A stretch of DNA of 64,000 nucleotides from Lebetimonas natsushimae (lineage in GTDB: Bacteria > Campylobacterota > Campylobacteria > Campylobacterales > Nautiliaceae): assembly GCF_002335445.1 (NCBI RefSeq), contig NZ_BDME01000006.1, forward strand, positions 59,528 through 123,527, given 5' to 3'. The first letter of the stretch is position 1. Every line of letters starts with the position of its first letter. Shown here piece by piece: positions 26,062 to 34,694 of the stretch. Made by a program: the position numbers and the translations under genes. A model generated the notes under the pieces. It was not told where the DNA came from. It was given only the letters and a program-made list of their open reading frames with translations, and searched no databases.

Positions 26062-28128
26062 TTGGTAAGTATCAGAAAAGAATTCCACAAGACAGTTGTA
26101 ATAGGGTTTATATTAGCTTTTATAGTGCTACTGATTTTGTATTATGTTATTACTAAAATAGTTGTGGAACAAAAGCTTACAGCAGCAAGGCTTGAGGCTA
26201 AAACAATTATTTATTATAGACATTATATATCTTTTGTGGCTCCGAAAGTCAAAATAGTGGATTTAAATTTATCGCCTTTTGCACTTACACCTGCTTATGT
26301 AACAGATCAGGTGGCCAAGAAATTAAGGGATGATAAAATTTATTATATAAAACAGGTATCGGATAATTACAGAAATCCGTTGGATAAACCGAACAATATT
26401 GAATTAGAAGCTATAGAATATTTTAAAAAATATAAAGATAAAAATGAATATTATAAAACATATAAACCTGATAAAAATTTTAACAAACAGTATTTTTTTT
26501 ATGCTAAAAAACTTACAATAGAAAAATCTTGTCTTAAATGTCACGGAATTCCTTATAAAGATGTGCCCGCCGATATTTATAAAAAAATTGTTAAAATTTA
26601 TGGAAACGGGGCTTTTGGATACAAAAAAGGTGATGTAAGAGGTGTTCTTTCTATAGTCTTTCCTTATGAAAAAGTAATAATGAATGTAAATAAAATTTTT
26701 GCAATTATAATAGGAATAGGAGTACTTTTTTTTATAACCGGCCTTTTAATATTTTTTAAAGTGAATGAAAAAATTCAGGAAGACATTTATAAAATTTTAG
26801 AACATTTTAAATTTACAAAAGAGGGTAGATATCCTATATTAAAAGATCAAATGAAATTTATTGAATTTAAAGAATTGAAAAATCAGATTAACAAAACATT
26901 TTTTAAACTAAAAAAATATCAGGGTTATATTTATTATAAATACTATTATTACCCATTAACTAATCTGCCGAATAGGAATAAATTTTTGGAATTGGCAAGT
27001 GAAAAAAAATATCCCATTGTTTTGATTAATACAGATAAATTTAAAGAAATAAATTTTTATTTTGGCAGTGAAATAGGTGATAAATTAATAAAAAATATTG
27101 CGCTGAGACTTAAAAATTTAAGAAAAAAATATAGTTTTAAACTTTATCACATTGATATAGATGAATTTGCCTTAATATTTAAAAATGAACAAATTTCTAA
27201 AAAAGAATTGCAAGAAATTATAGAAGATATTATTAATTTTTTGGAAGAGCCTTATAATATTGATTCTAATAAGATAATTGTCAGATTTAGAGCAGGCGTT
27301 AGTTTATATAAAAAAGATTATATCAGAGCTAATATTGCACTTGATATGGCAAAAGAACTTAAAAAAGATATAGTTTTTGGCAGTGAAATAGAAAATTTAG
27401 ATAAATATAAAGAACATCTGAAATGGCTTAAAAAACTTCAGTGGGCATTAAAGAATGATAAAATCATTCCTTTTTATCAACCAATAGTAGATAAAAATAA
27501 AAACATTGTCAAATATGAGGCTTTGGTCAGATTAATAGATGAGAATGGAAAAGTGGTAAATCCTTTTTATTTTTTAGATGTTGCTAAAAGATCAAGATAT
27601 TATTTAGAAATAACAAAGAGGGTAGTTAACAAAGCCATTGAAAAGGTTATAGAAAAAGATACAGCCGTTTCAATAAATTTGACACTTGAAGATATAGAAG
27701 AAAGGGAAATGAGAAATTTTATTTTTGAAAAACTTAATTTATTAAGAGATAAATCAAAAATAACTTTTGAAATAGTTGAAAGTGAAGATGTCAGGGGAAA
27801 TAAATTAGTAAAAAACTTTTTATATGAAATTAAAACTACAGGCGCATTAATATATATTGATGATTTTGGAAGCGGCTATTCTAATTTTGATTACTTAATC
27901 AAATTGCATCCTGATGGGGTTAAAATTGATGGAAGTTTAATAAAAAATATATTGAATGATAAAAATTCCCAAATTATTGTAAAGACAATAGTTTCTTTTG
28001 CAAAAGAGATGAATATAAAAGTTATTGCTGAATTTGTTGAAAATAAAGAAATTTTTGAATATCTAAAAAAATTGGATGTTGATTATTTTCAGGGATATTA
28101 TTTTTCTCCTCCAAAAGGAGATATATAA
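26062..28128 (+). CDS. Membrane sensor with DUF3365 heme-site domain, degenerate GGDEF and EAL domains
   Basis: The 688 residues comprise TM1 (about 12-31), a periplasmic DUF3365 (Tll0287-like) domain with a c-type heme site C157-L-K-C160-H161, TM2 (about 214-234), a GGDEF domain and a C-terminal EAL domain. The GGDEF signature reads IDIDEF near 364-369, so cyclase activity is unlikely. The EAL domain looks intact: E486-A-L, D600-D-F-G-S-G-Y-S, KIDGSLIKN and FVENKEI. I infer a phosphodiesterase of cyclic di-GMP controlled by heme redox state or ligand. The start is TTG at 26062 with no good ribosome site, so the exact start is less sure. Confidence 0.9.
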   Translation: MVSIRKEFHKTVVIGFILAFIVLLILYYVITKIVVEQKLTAARLEAKTIIYYRHYISFVAPKVKIVDLNLSPFALTPAYVTDQVAKKLRDDKIYYIKQVSDNYRNPLDKPNNIELEAIEYFKKYKDKNEYYKTYKPDKNFNKQYFFYAKKLTIEKSCLKCHGIPYKDVPADIYKKIVKIYGNGAFGYKKGDVRGVLSIVFPYEKVIMNVNKIFAIIIGIGVLFFITGLLIFFKVNEKIQEDIYKILEHFKFTKEGRYPILKDQMKFIEFKELKNQINKTFFKLKKYQGYIYYKYYYYPLTNLPNRNKFLELASEKKYPIVLINTDKFKEINFYFGSEIGDKLIKNIALRLKNLRKKYSFKLYHIDIDEFALIFKNEQISKKELQEIIEDIINFLEEPYNIDSNKIIVRFRAGVSLYKKDYIRANIALDMAKELKKDIVFGSEIENLDKYKEHLKWLKKLQWALKNDKIIPFYQPIVDKNKNIVKYEALVRLIDENGKVVNPFYFLDVAKRSRYYLEITKRVVNKAIEKVIEKDTAVSINLTLEDIEEREMRNFIFEKLNLLRDKSKITFEIVESEDVRGNKLVKNFLYEIKTTGALIYIDDFGSGYSNFDYLIKLHPDGVKIDGSLIKNILNDKNSQIIVKTIVSFAKEMNIKVIAEFVENKEIFEYLKKLDVDYFQGYYFSPPKGDI

Positions 28129-28135
28129 AATATTT

Positions 28136-28144
28136 TGATAAAAT
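28136..28144 (+). promoter_or_regulatory. Extended -10 promoter of hisD
   Basis: TGATAAAAT, 20 bases before the hisD ATG at 28165, in the 36-base gap after the EAL gene. Confidence 0.45.
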
Positions 28145-28164
28145 TCTTAAAAAAAAGGTTTAAT

Positions 28165-29454
28165 ATGTTAGTTTTAAAAACAGATGCGGCAAATTTCAGA
28201 GTTAAATTTGAAGAAATTTTAAAGCGTGGTAAAATGGATATTGAAAATGTGGAAGATATTGTGAAAAATATTATAAATGAAGTAAGAGAAAGAAAAAATA
28301 AAGCATTATTTGAACATATTTCAAAATTTGATAAGTGGACTCCTATAAAAGATGATGATTTAGTAATTAGTAAAGATGATATGAAAAAAGCATATGAAAA
28401 TTTAGACGAAGATTTAAAATGTGCTTTGCATTTAGCATATGACAGAATTAAAGCATATCATGAAAAACAACTTCCAAAAACATGGTTGACTTTTGAGGAT
28501 AACGGAACAATTCTTGGACAGAAAGTAACTCCTGTAGAAAGGGCCGGTGTATATGTACCGGGTGGTAAAGCATTTTATCCTAGCAGTCTTTTAATGAATG
28601 TTATTCCGGCAATTGTTGCGGGTGTTGAAGAAATAGTGGTAACTACCCCTGTTATTGAAAATAAACCGAATCAGTTACTGCTTGCTGCTTTGTATATTTG
28701 TGGTATGCCAAAAGCATTTAAAGTAGGAGGGGCAAGTGCTGTTGCAGCAATGGCTTATGGGACAGAGACTATCCCTAAAGTTGATGTAATTACAGGTCCA
28801 GGCAATATTTTTGTAGCAACAGCTAAAAAACTAGTATACGGGGAAGTGAATATTGATATGATAGCGGGACCAAGTGAAATTGGAATTATTGCAGATGAAA
28901 GTGCAAAACCGAATTATATGGCAATAGATCTTTTATCTCAGGCTGAGCATGACGAAATGGCAAGTTCTATTATGATAACCCCATCAGAGAAACTTGCTCT
29001 TAAAACTAAAGAAAAAATATATGAATTTTTAGAAGAACTTGAAAGAAAAGATATAGCTGAAAAATCAATTGAAGAGAGGGGTGCAATAATTATTTGTAAA
29101 AATATAGATGAGGCAATCGAACTTATGAATGAAATTGCTCCTGAGCATTTGGAAGTGGTAACTAAAAACCCATTTGAGCTTTTACCAAAAATAAAAAATG
29201 CCGGGGCAATTTTTCTAGGGGAAAACACTCCAGAACCAATAGGTGATTATATAGCAGGGCCGAATCATACATTGCCTACAGGCGGAAGTGCCAAGTTTTA
29301 TTCTCCATTAAACGTTGAAATTTTTATGAAAAAAAGTTCAATTATTTCTTTTTCAAAAGAAGCTATTGAAAAAATGGGAAAAGATTGTGCCTTGTTAGCC
29401 AAAACCGAAGGACTTACAGCCCATCAGAAATCAGTTCTTGAAAGACTTAAGTGA
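28165..29454 (+). CDS. hisD: Histidinol dehydrogenase
   Basis: HisD carries out the last two NAD-dependent oxidations of histidine synthesis. The 429 residues show [13 protein letters not shown], the family signature around [12 protein letters not shown], the zinc ligands of [16 protein letters not shown] with the catalytic Glu-His, and [10 protein letters not shown]. The ATG at 28165 follows AAAAAAGGTTTAAT; the upstream in-frame TTG at 28135 falls in the promoter and is rejected. The stop TGA overlaps the GTG start of the small membrane protein. No other his gene is in the window. Confidence 0.96.
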   Translation: MLVLKTDAANFRVKFEEILKRGKMDIENVEDIVKNIINEVRERKNKALFEHISKFDKWTPIKDDDLVISKDDMKKAYENLDEDLKCALHLAYDRIKAYHEKQLPKTWLTFEDNGTILGQKVTPVERAGVYVPGGKAFYPSSLLMNVIPAIVAGVEEIVVTTPVIENKPNQLLLAALYICGMPKAFKVGGASAVAAMAYGTETIPKVDVITGPGNIFVATAKKLVYGEVNIDMIAGPSEIGIIADESAKPNYMAIDLLSQAEHDEMASSIMITPSEKLALKTKEKIYEFLEELERKDIAEKSIEERGAIIICKNIDEAIELMNEIAPEHLEVVTKNPFELLPKIKNAGAIFLGENTPEPIGDYIAGPNHTLPTGGSAKFYSPLNVEIFMKKSSIISFSKEAIEKMGKDCALLAKTEGLTAHQKSVLERLK

Positions 29455-29882
29455 ATTTTTTTAACACATTTGATTTTATAGAAAATTTTTTTCCAAACAC
29501 TCCTCTTGCTTTTTTGATTTTTCTTCTCTCTTTTTTTTTACTGACGACTATATTTGTTTTAATAACTGCAAAATTAATTAAAAAAGATAAAAAATTAAAA
29601 AAAAACAATCAGAAAAAGCAGCTCTCAATTGAAAATTTAATAGAAATTGCTAGAAATAAAAAATCTAATATTAACGATTTAGTATTTGCATTTAAATATT
29701 TTAATGAAAACTTTAAAGTTAAACAGTTTCCAGATAAAGCATTTGATTTTTTTAAATTAATACTTACACATAAAAACAGAGGTAAAGTTTTATTTGATAT
29801 TTTTCATAATAAAACAGTAAAATTAAATAAAGATTTTGAAGATCAATTAAATAAAATAGAAAAAGAATGTTTAAATAGATAA
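29451..29882 (+). CDS. Unknown single-pass membrane protein downstream of hisD
   Basis: This 143-residue protein starts at GTG 29451, inside the hisD stop (GTGA). It has one membrane helix (about residues 18-42, FLIFLLSFFLLTTIFVLITA), then a strongly basic stretch (KKDKKLKKNNQKK) and a helical cytoplasmic domain. The basic segment after the helix predicts a periplasmic N-terminus. The overlap ties its expression to hisD. I do not recognise the domain; epsilonproteobacterial genomes carry small proteins of this design but I cannot name a function. Confidence 0.75.
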   Translation: MNFFNTFDFIENFFPNTPLAFLIFLLSFFLLTTIFVLITAKLIKKDKKLKKNNQKKQLSIENLIEIARNKKSNINDLVFAFKYFNENFKVKQFPDKAFDFFKLILTHKNRGKVLFDIFHNKTVKLNKDFEDQLNKIEKECLNR

Positions 29883-29904
29883 AGATAGAGATTAAACTCT
29901 ATCT
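29875..29904 (-). terminator. Hairpin at the end of rpsO, possible terminator
   Basis: On the minus strand AGATAGAG, a 6-base loop and CTCTATCT form an 8-bp perfect stem (29883-29904) across the rpsO stop codon, followed by TTATCTATTT. The T tract is interrupted, so this is only a moderate terminator candidate. Confidence 0.45.
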
Positions 29905-30167
29905 CTAAGATTAAGTGCAGAAATTACTTCAAGATATTTATCGTGATCTTTTCTTTTTAAATATCTCATAAGTCTTTTTCTTTGTCCAACCAATTTTAAT
30001 AAACCTAATCTGCTTGAATGGTCGTGTTTGTGTGTTTGTAAATGTTCGTTAATTTGATTGATTCTTTCAGTCAATAGTGCGATTTGAACCGCAGGACTTC
30101 CAGTATCATTTTCATTATTTCCGAATTTAGCGATAATTTCTCTTTTTTTCGCCGAATCCAAAGCCAT
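29892..30167 (-). CDS. rpsO: 30S ribosomal protein S15
   Basis: S15 binds 16S rRNA early in small-subunit assembly. The 91 residues cover the four-helix protein: [48 protein letters not shown] in pieces, all family hallmarks. A strong AGGAGG lies 7 bases before the ATG. Upstream is a complete divergent promoter. In Campylobacter the rpsO-Rrf2-flhA neighbourhood is similar, here interrupted by a sensor kinase gene on the other strand. Confidence 0.97.
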   Translation of the reverse strand: MALDSAKKREIIAKFGNNENDTGSPAVQIALLTERINQINEHLQTHKHDHSSRLGLLKLVGQRKRLMRYLKRKDHDKYLEVISALNLRDRV

Positions 30168-30213
30168 GTTAGCCTCCTGATTGGTAAATTTTAGTTTTCA
30201 AACTAAGAATGAA

Positions 30214-30242
30214 AGTATATCTTTTTTTCTGCAAAAATGCAA
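30214..30242 (-). promoter_or_regulatory. Sigma-70-type promoter of rpsO
   Basis: On the minus strand TTGCAT (30237-30242) and TATACT (30214-30219) are separated by 17 bases. It lies back-to-back with the sensor kinase promoter at 30247-30255. Confidence 0.55.
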
Positions 30243-30246
30243 ATTT

Positions 30247-30255
30247 TGATAAAAT
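30247..30255 (+). promoter_or_regulatory. Extended -10 promoter of the sensor kinase gene
   Basis: TGATAAAAT ends 18 bases before the ATG at 30274, leaving a leader of about ten bases that holds the AAAAAAGGA ribosome site. Confidence 0.45.
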
Positions 30256-30273
30256 TATATAAAAAAGGATTGT

Positions 30274-32082
30274 ATGAAAAAACTGATATTTTTCTTTTTA
30301 ATTAGTTTTTCTTTTGCTACAAATGTTTTAATTTTAAATTCATATTCAGTAAAATTAAAATGGACAAGGAATGAACTTCAAGGAATTTTGGAAGAATTAA
30401 AAAATAAAGATTTAAATATTTATATTGAATTTATGGATACTAAAATATTTAGACCGACACCTAAAAGACTTAAATATTTATATGAATATTTATTTCAAAA
30501 ATATAGAAAAATACCTTTTGATATTGTAATTGTTACAGATGATAATGCTTTAAATTTTGTAAGAGAGCATTTAAATTCTCCTATTTTTATCAATGCCAAA
30601 GTATTTTTTGCCGGTATTAATAATTTGGATTTGGTTAATATTTTAGATAGAAACAGGTTTTGCGGTGTTTTTGAAAAAAAAGAACCACTTGTAAATTTAA
30701 ATTTTGCCAGAAAAATCGTGGATTTAAAAACTTTTTATGTAGTGGGGGATGATTCTACTTCTGCAAAAATTGTTATGAATCAGTATAAAAAAGCATATAA
30801 AAATTTTAAAAATATCGAATTTATTTATATTAATGAAAAATATTTAAGTCACATTCTGTATTATTTTAAAGATAATTTTTCTAAAAATTCAGCAATGATG
30901 CTTATTAATCCTTTTAGTTTTATTTTTAACGAACAACATATTTCTTATGAAAAAGCAATACAGTTATTATCAAAAATTTATAACAGACCAATTATCGTGC
31001 ATACCGATATACTTACAAACATTAAAAATTCAAACATTGTAGGCGGCAGGGTAAACGATTCTAAAAATCAGGGTAAAATTGCTGCAGTTAAAGTAAAAAA
31101 ATATTTAAACGGTGAAAAAATAAATAATATAGGGTTTACTTTTGAAAAAGCCAATAAAATGTATCTTAATGTTTTGAATTTAGAAAAATTTGGAGTAAAT
31201 GCATATGATTTAGGATATAAAGAAGCTATTTATGTAAATGCGCCTCAAACTATTTGGGAACAATATAAAAATCAATTAATTTTTGTAATTTTGTTTATAG
31301 TTTATTTGATTTTAATCATATTTATTTTAATATATAAAAACAGACTAAAAGAAAAATTAAATATAGAACTTCAAAAAAGAATAGATAAGGCGGTAAAAGA
31401 TATACAAAAAAAAGACAGACTCTTAGCAAATCATTCTAAATTTTTGGCAATGTCTGAAATGATAGGTGCTGTTGCCCATCAGTGGAGGCAGCCTTTGAAT
31501 GCATTGGCTCTTAATTTACAGGTATTACCCGATATTAAAGATAATGAGAAATTTGAAAACTTAATAAATAAAAATTTAAAAATTATAGAATTTATGTCTA
31601 AAACAATTGATAATTTTATTAATTTTTTTAAATCAACCGAAAATATTGTTAATTTTTCCGTTAAATCAGCTATATTTGAAACGATAGAATTAATTGATGC
31701 CCAGTTAAAATCTAAAGGTATAAAAATTATTATTAAAGGAGAGGATTTTTATATAAAAGGGAATAAAAATCAATTTAGGCAGGTAGTTTTGAATCTGATA
31801 AACAATTCTAAAGATGCTTTTTTAAATCAAGATGAGAAAGAAATAAAAATAATTTTAAAATCCAAAATAAAAAAAATTTATATTTTGGATAACGCTGGAG
31901 GAATAGATAATAAAATATTAGAAAGAATATTTGAACCATATTTTACAACAAAAGATTCTGGCAGTGGGCTTGGTTTATATATTAGTAAAATAATTTTAGA
32001 AAAATATTTTAATGCTACCTTGGAAATAAAAAATACAAAAATTGGAATAATTAATATAATTTCTTTTAATAGAAAAAAATAA
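30274..32082 (+). CDS. Sensor histidine kinase with periplasmic ABC-binding-protein-like domain, orphan
   Basis: The 602 residues contain a signal/anchor (1-16), a periplasmic domain like the ABC substrate-binding (TrpX/YtrC-type) fold (about 17-320, with ILNSYS at its start and GGRVNDSKNQG near its end), a membrane helix (about 331-350), a coiled segment, a dimerisation domain with phospho-acceptor H402 in HQWRQPLN, and a HATPase domain with N-box N510-N-S-K-D and G-box GSGLGLYI at 563-570. It should autophosphorylate when a small ligand binds outside. No response regulator is beside it, so its partner is elsewhere. The nearest downstream gene is the Rrf2 regulator, which has its own promoter. 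Confidence 0.9.
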   Translation: MKKLIFFFLISFSFATNVLILNSYSVKLKWTRNELQGILEELKNKDLNIYIEFMDTKIFRPTPKRLKYLYEYLFQKYRKIPFDIVIVTDDNALNFVREHLNSPIFINAKVFFAGINNLDLVNILDRNRFCGVFEKKEPLVNLNFARKIVDLKTFYVVGDDSTSAKIVMNQYKKAYKNFKNIEFIYINEKYLSHILYYFKDNFSKNSAMMLINPFSFIFNEQHISYEKAIQLLSKIYNRPIIVHTDILTNIKNSNIVGGRVNDSKNQGKIAAVKVKKYLNGEKINNIGFTFEKANKMYLNVLNLEKFGVNAYDLGYKEAIYVNAPQTIWEQYKNQLIFVILFIVYLILIIFILIYKNRLKEKLNIELQKRIDKAVKDIQKKDRLLANHSKFLAMSEMIGAVAHQWRQPLNALALNLQVLPDIKDNEKFENLINKNLKIIEFMSKTIDNFINFFKSTENIVNFSVKSAIFETIELIDAQLKSKGIKIIIKGEDFYIKGNKNQFRQVVLNLINNSKDAFLNQDEKEIKIILKSKIKKIYILDNAGGIDNKILERIFEPYFTTKDSGSGLGLYISKIILEKYFNATLEIKNTKIGIINIISFNRKK

Positions 32083-32088
32083 ATTGGG

Positions 32089-32094
32089 TATAAT
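32089..32094 (+). promoter_or_regulatory. -10 box of the Rrf2/flhA unit
   Basis: A perfect TATAAT in GGGTATAATTTTG ends 18 bases before the Rrf2 ATG at 32113, in the 30-base gap after the kinase gene. Confidence 0.45.
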
Positions 32095-32112
32095 TTTGAA
32101 AAAAGGTTTAAT

Positions 32113-32529
32113 ATGCTATTTACAAAATCAACAGCGTATACTCTGCAGGCTTTGATGGAACTTGCTAATTTTGATAAACCGGTAGATGTTGCAAAATTAG
32201 CGGAAATCACATCACTTCCAAAGCCTTTTTTGGCGAAACTATTGCAGACCCTTTCAAAAAAAGGTTATGTAAAATCTTTTAAAGGTATCCATGGGGGATT
32301 TTTACTTGAAAAAGCTCCAAAAGATATTAGGATTTTAGAATTGTTTAAAATTATTGAAGATAAGGACGCTTTAATATTTTACTGTTCCAAAGCACCTGAA
32401 AACTGTGTAAGAAACAGGGCTGATATATGTTGTGTTAGGCCTTTTTTTGTTTTTTTAGAAGATAAATTAAATTATATTTTAAAAGATATGACTTTAGAAG
32501 ATGTTATAAGGATGAAATCTGATAAATAG
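32113..32529 (+). CDS. Rrf2-family transcriptional regulator, probable Fe-S sensor
   Basis: The 138-residue protein has the Rrf2 winged helix (residues about 1-70: [41 protein letters not shown]) and a C-terminal dimer helix. Between them lie the cysteines of [10 protein letters not shown] and ICCVRPFF, spaced like the Fe-S ligands of IscR/NsrR-type members, so binding of an Fe-S cluster that senses iron, oxygen or nitric oxide is likely. It directly precedes and overlaps flhA, so it is cotranscribed with a flagellar export gene. Its target is not visible here. Confidence 0.88.
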   Translation: MLFTKSTAYTLQALMELANFDKPVDVAKLAEITSLPKPFLAKLLQTLSKKGYVKSFKGIHGGFLLEKAPKDIRILELFKIIEDKDALIFYCSKAPENCVRNRADICCVRPFFVFLEDKLNYILKDMTLEDVIRMKSDK

Positions 32530-34690
32530 AATAAAAAATTCACTTAAAGTATTAAGTGAAGTAACTGATTTAGGTGTTGTAGCTTTTGTTTTTGCAATAC
32601 TTTTAATTATAATAGTTCCACTACCCAGTGGAATATTAGATTTTTTCTTAACAATTTCTTTATCTGTCGGTATTTTGATATTACTACTTAGTCTTTATAT
32701 TCCAAAACCTACCGATTTTACAACATTTCCTACATTAATATTGATAGTTACTCTTTATAGATTGTCATTAAATGTAGCTACAACAAGAATGATTTTATCC
32801 AAAGGATATGAGGGACCGAATGCTGTAAGTAAAATAATTTCAGCTTTTGGGGAATTTGTAGTTGGCGGTAATTATATTATAGGAATTATTGTATTTATTA
32901 TTTTGGTAATTATAAATTTTATGGTTATTACTCAAGGTTCCACAAGGGTTGCTGAAGTTGCTGCAAGATTTACACTTGATGCACTGCCTGGTAAACAGAT
33001 GGCAATTGATGCAGATTTAAATGCCGGGCTTATTGATGAAAATGAAGCAAAAAAAAGAAGAATGGAACTTATCCAAGAAGCCAATTTTTATGGGGCTATG
33101 GATGGGGCAAGTAAATTTGTAAAAGGTGATGCGATTGCAGGAATTATTATTACTCTTGTAAATATAATTGCCGGGCTTTTAATAGGTATTTTTCAGCATA
33201 ATATGGATATTTCACAGGCCGCTTCAACATACACTATTTTGACAATAGGTGATGGACTCGTAGGACAAATCCCGGCTCTTATGACTTCAACTGCAACAGG
33301 TATTATTATTACAAGAGCAAGTAAGGATGAAAGTAATTTTGCAGAGGGTGTTATAAAGCAGCTGATGAGAGATTATAAAGTTGTTTTGATTGTCGGTATT
33401 TTGCTTATTTTTATGGCATTCATTCCAGGTTTTCCAAGCGGAAGCATGATATTTATCGGGATTGTTTTTTTAATAACAGGATATTTGATGATGGAAACAC
33501 AAAAAGGTGTGGACCCTATTGCCTCAATAATAGCAAAATTTAGAAAAAAACCACCACCTCAGCCTAAAAAAACAGCTGAAGAACTTGAACAAGAAGAAAA
33601 ACCTAAAAAATCACCTGAAGAGCTTGCTAAAGAAGAAGAACAGGTATTGGAAAATATATTAAAAGTTGAAATACTGGAGCTTGATATTGGTTATCAGCTT
33701 ATTAAAATTGCCGATCCCAACCAGGGCGGTGATTTGCTTGAGAGAATTAAAACCATGAGAAAAAAAATAGCAAGTGATTTCGGGTTCCTAGTACCCCAAA
33801 TAAGAATAAAAGACAATATTCAGCTTCAACCAAACGAATATCAGATTTTATTAAAAGGTGTTGAAGTTGCAAGAGGAGAGGTTTACCCGGATAAATATTT
33901 GGCAATGTCAACTCCTATGGTAATTGAAGAAATTGAAGGGATAGAGGTAAAAGAACCGGCTTTTGGAATAGATGCGATTTGGATTGATGAAGATAAAAAA
34001 GAAGAAGCTTTAATGAACGGATATACCGTTGTGGACGCATCAACGGTAATTGTTACTCATTTAAGTGAAATAATTAAGAAATATGCAGAAGAGCTTCTAA
34101 CTCGTCAGGATACACAAGCTCTGCTTGATAGAGTCAAAAAAGATTTTCCTGCCATTGTTGATGATGCCTTAAAAGTTGCAAATGTCGGATTGATTCAGAG
34201 AGTTTTAAAATCCTTGCTTCATGAAAAAATACCCATTAAAGATATGATTACAATACTTGAGACAATTGCAGATATAGCTGAATATACCAAAAATATCGAC
34301 ACTATTGTAGAACATGTAAGGAGTAATTTAAGCCGTGTTATTACAAAACTTTATGAAAGTGAAGACGGTACATTAAAACTTGTGACTTTTGATACCCAGA
34401 CGGAGCAGTTTTTACTTTCGAAACTGCAGCAGCAGGGGGATAACAAACAGTTTTTACTGACTGTTTCCGAAATGAATAAACTTGTTGAAGAAATAAGCAA
34501 TGCTGCAGCTGAAATTTTAAATAAAGGTATTGCCCCTGTTGTATTGATTGTAGACCCGTTAATCAGAAAGCCTCTCGCTGAAATTCTTGAAAGATTCGGG
34601 GTTGATGTAGTGGTACTTTCCCATGCTGAAATAGACCCTAATGCAAAATTTGAAGTACTGGGAAGTATAAGTATAAATTTCAAGGACTGA
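32519..34690 (+). CDS. flhA: Flagellar export gate protein FlhA, with non-standard start
   Basis: FlhA is the membrane export gate of the flagellar type III apparatus. The protein shows about eight TM segments in the first half, [19 protein letters not shown] (FHIPEP signature), [22 protein letters not shown] in parts, then the cytoplasmic FlhA-C domain. The conserved N-terminus ([31 protein letters not shown]) is open back to base 32516, but no ATG, GTG or TTG occurs before TTG 32675, which would remove about 52 residues and the first membrane helix. CTG at 32519 sits 6 bases after AAGGA (32508-32512) and ATA at 32522 is next; I place the start at 32519, giving 723 residues, the usual length. 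Confidence 0.9.
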   Translation: MINRIKNSLKVLSEVTDLGVVAFVFAILLIIIVPLPSGILDFFLTISLSVGILILLLSLYIPKPTDFTTFPTLILIVTLYRLSLNVATTRMILSKGYEGPNAVSKIISAFGEFVVGGNYIIGIIVFIILVIINFMVITQGSTRVAEVAARFTLDALPGKQMAIDADLNAGLIDENEAKKRRMELIQEANFYGAMDGASKFVKGDAIAGIIITLVNIIAGLLIGIFQHNMDISQAASTYTILTIGDGLVGQIPALMTSTATGIIITRASKDESNFAEGVIKQLMRDYKVVLIVGILLIFMAFIPGFPSGSMIFIGIVFLITGYLMMETQKGVDPIASIIAKFRKKPPPQPKKTAEELEQEEKPKKSPEELAKEEEQVLENILKVEILELDIGYQLIKIADPNQGGDLLERIKTMRKKIASDFGFLVPQIRIKDNIQLQPNEYQILLKGVEVARGEVYPDKYLAMSTPMVIEEIEGIEVKEPAFGIDAIWIDEDKKEEALMNGYTVVDASTVIVTHLSEIIKKYAEELLTRQDTQALLDRVKKDFPAIVDDALKVANVGLIQRVLKSLLHEKIPIKDMITILETIADIAEYTKNIDTIVEHVRSNLSRVITKLYESEDGTLKLVTFDTQTEQFLLSKLQQQGDNKQFLLTVSEMNKLVEEISNAAAEILNKGIAPVVLIVDPLIRKPLAEILERFGVDVVVLSHAEIDPNAKFEVLGSISINFKD

Positions 34691-34694
34691 TTGT

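Noticed and set aside
32675-34690. flhA starting at TTG 32675
   Set aside because: It would remove about 52 residues, including the conserved first membrane helix (VVAFVFA to VPLPSG), which is encoded in an open frame upstream.
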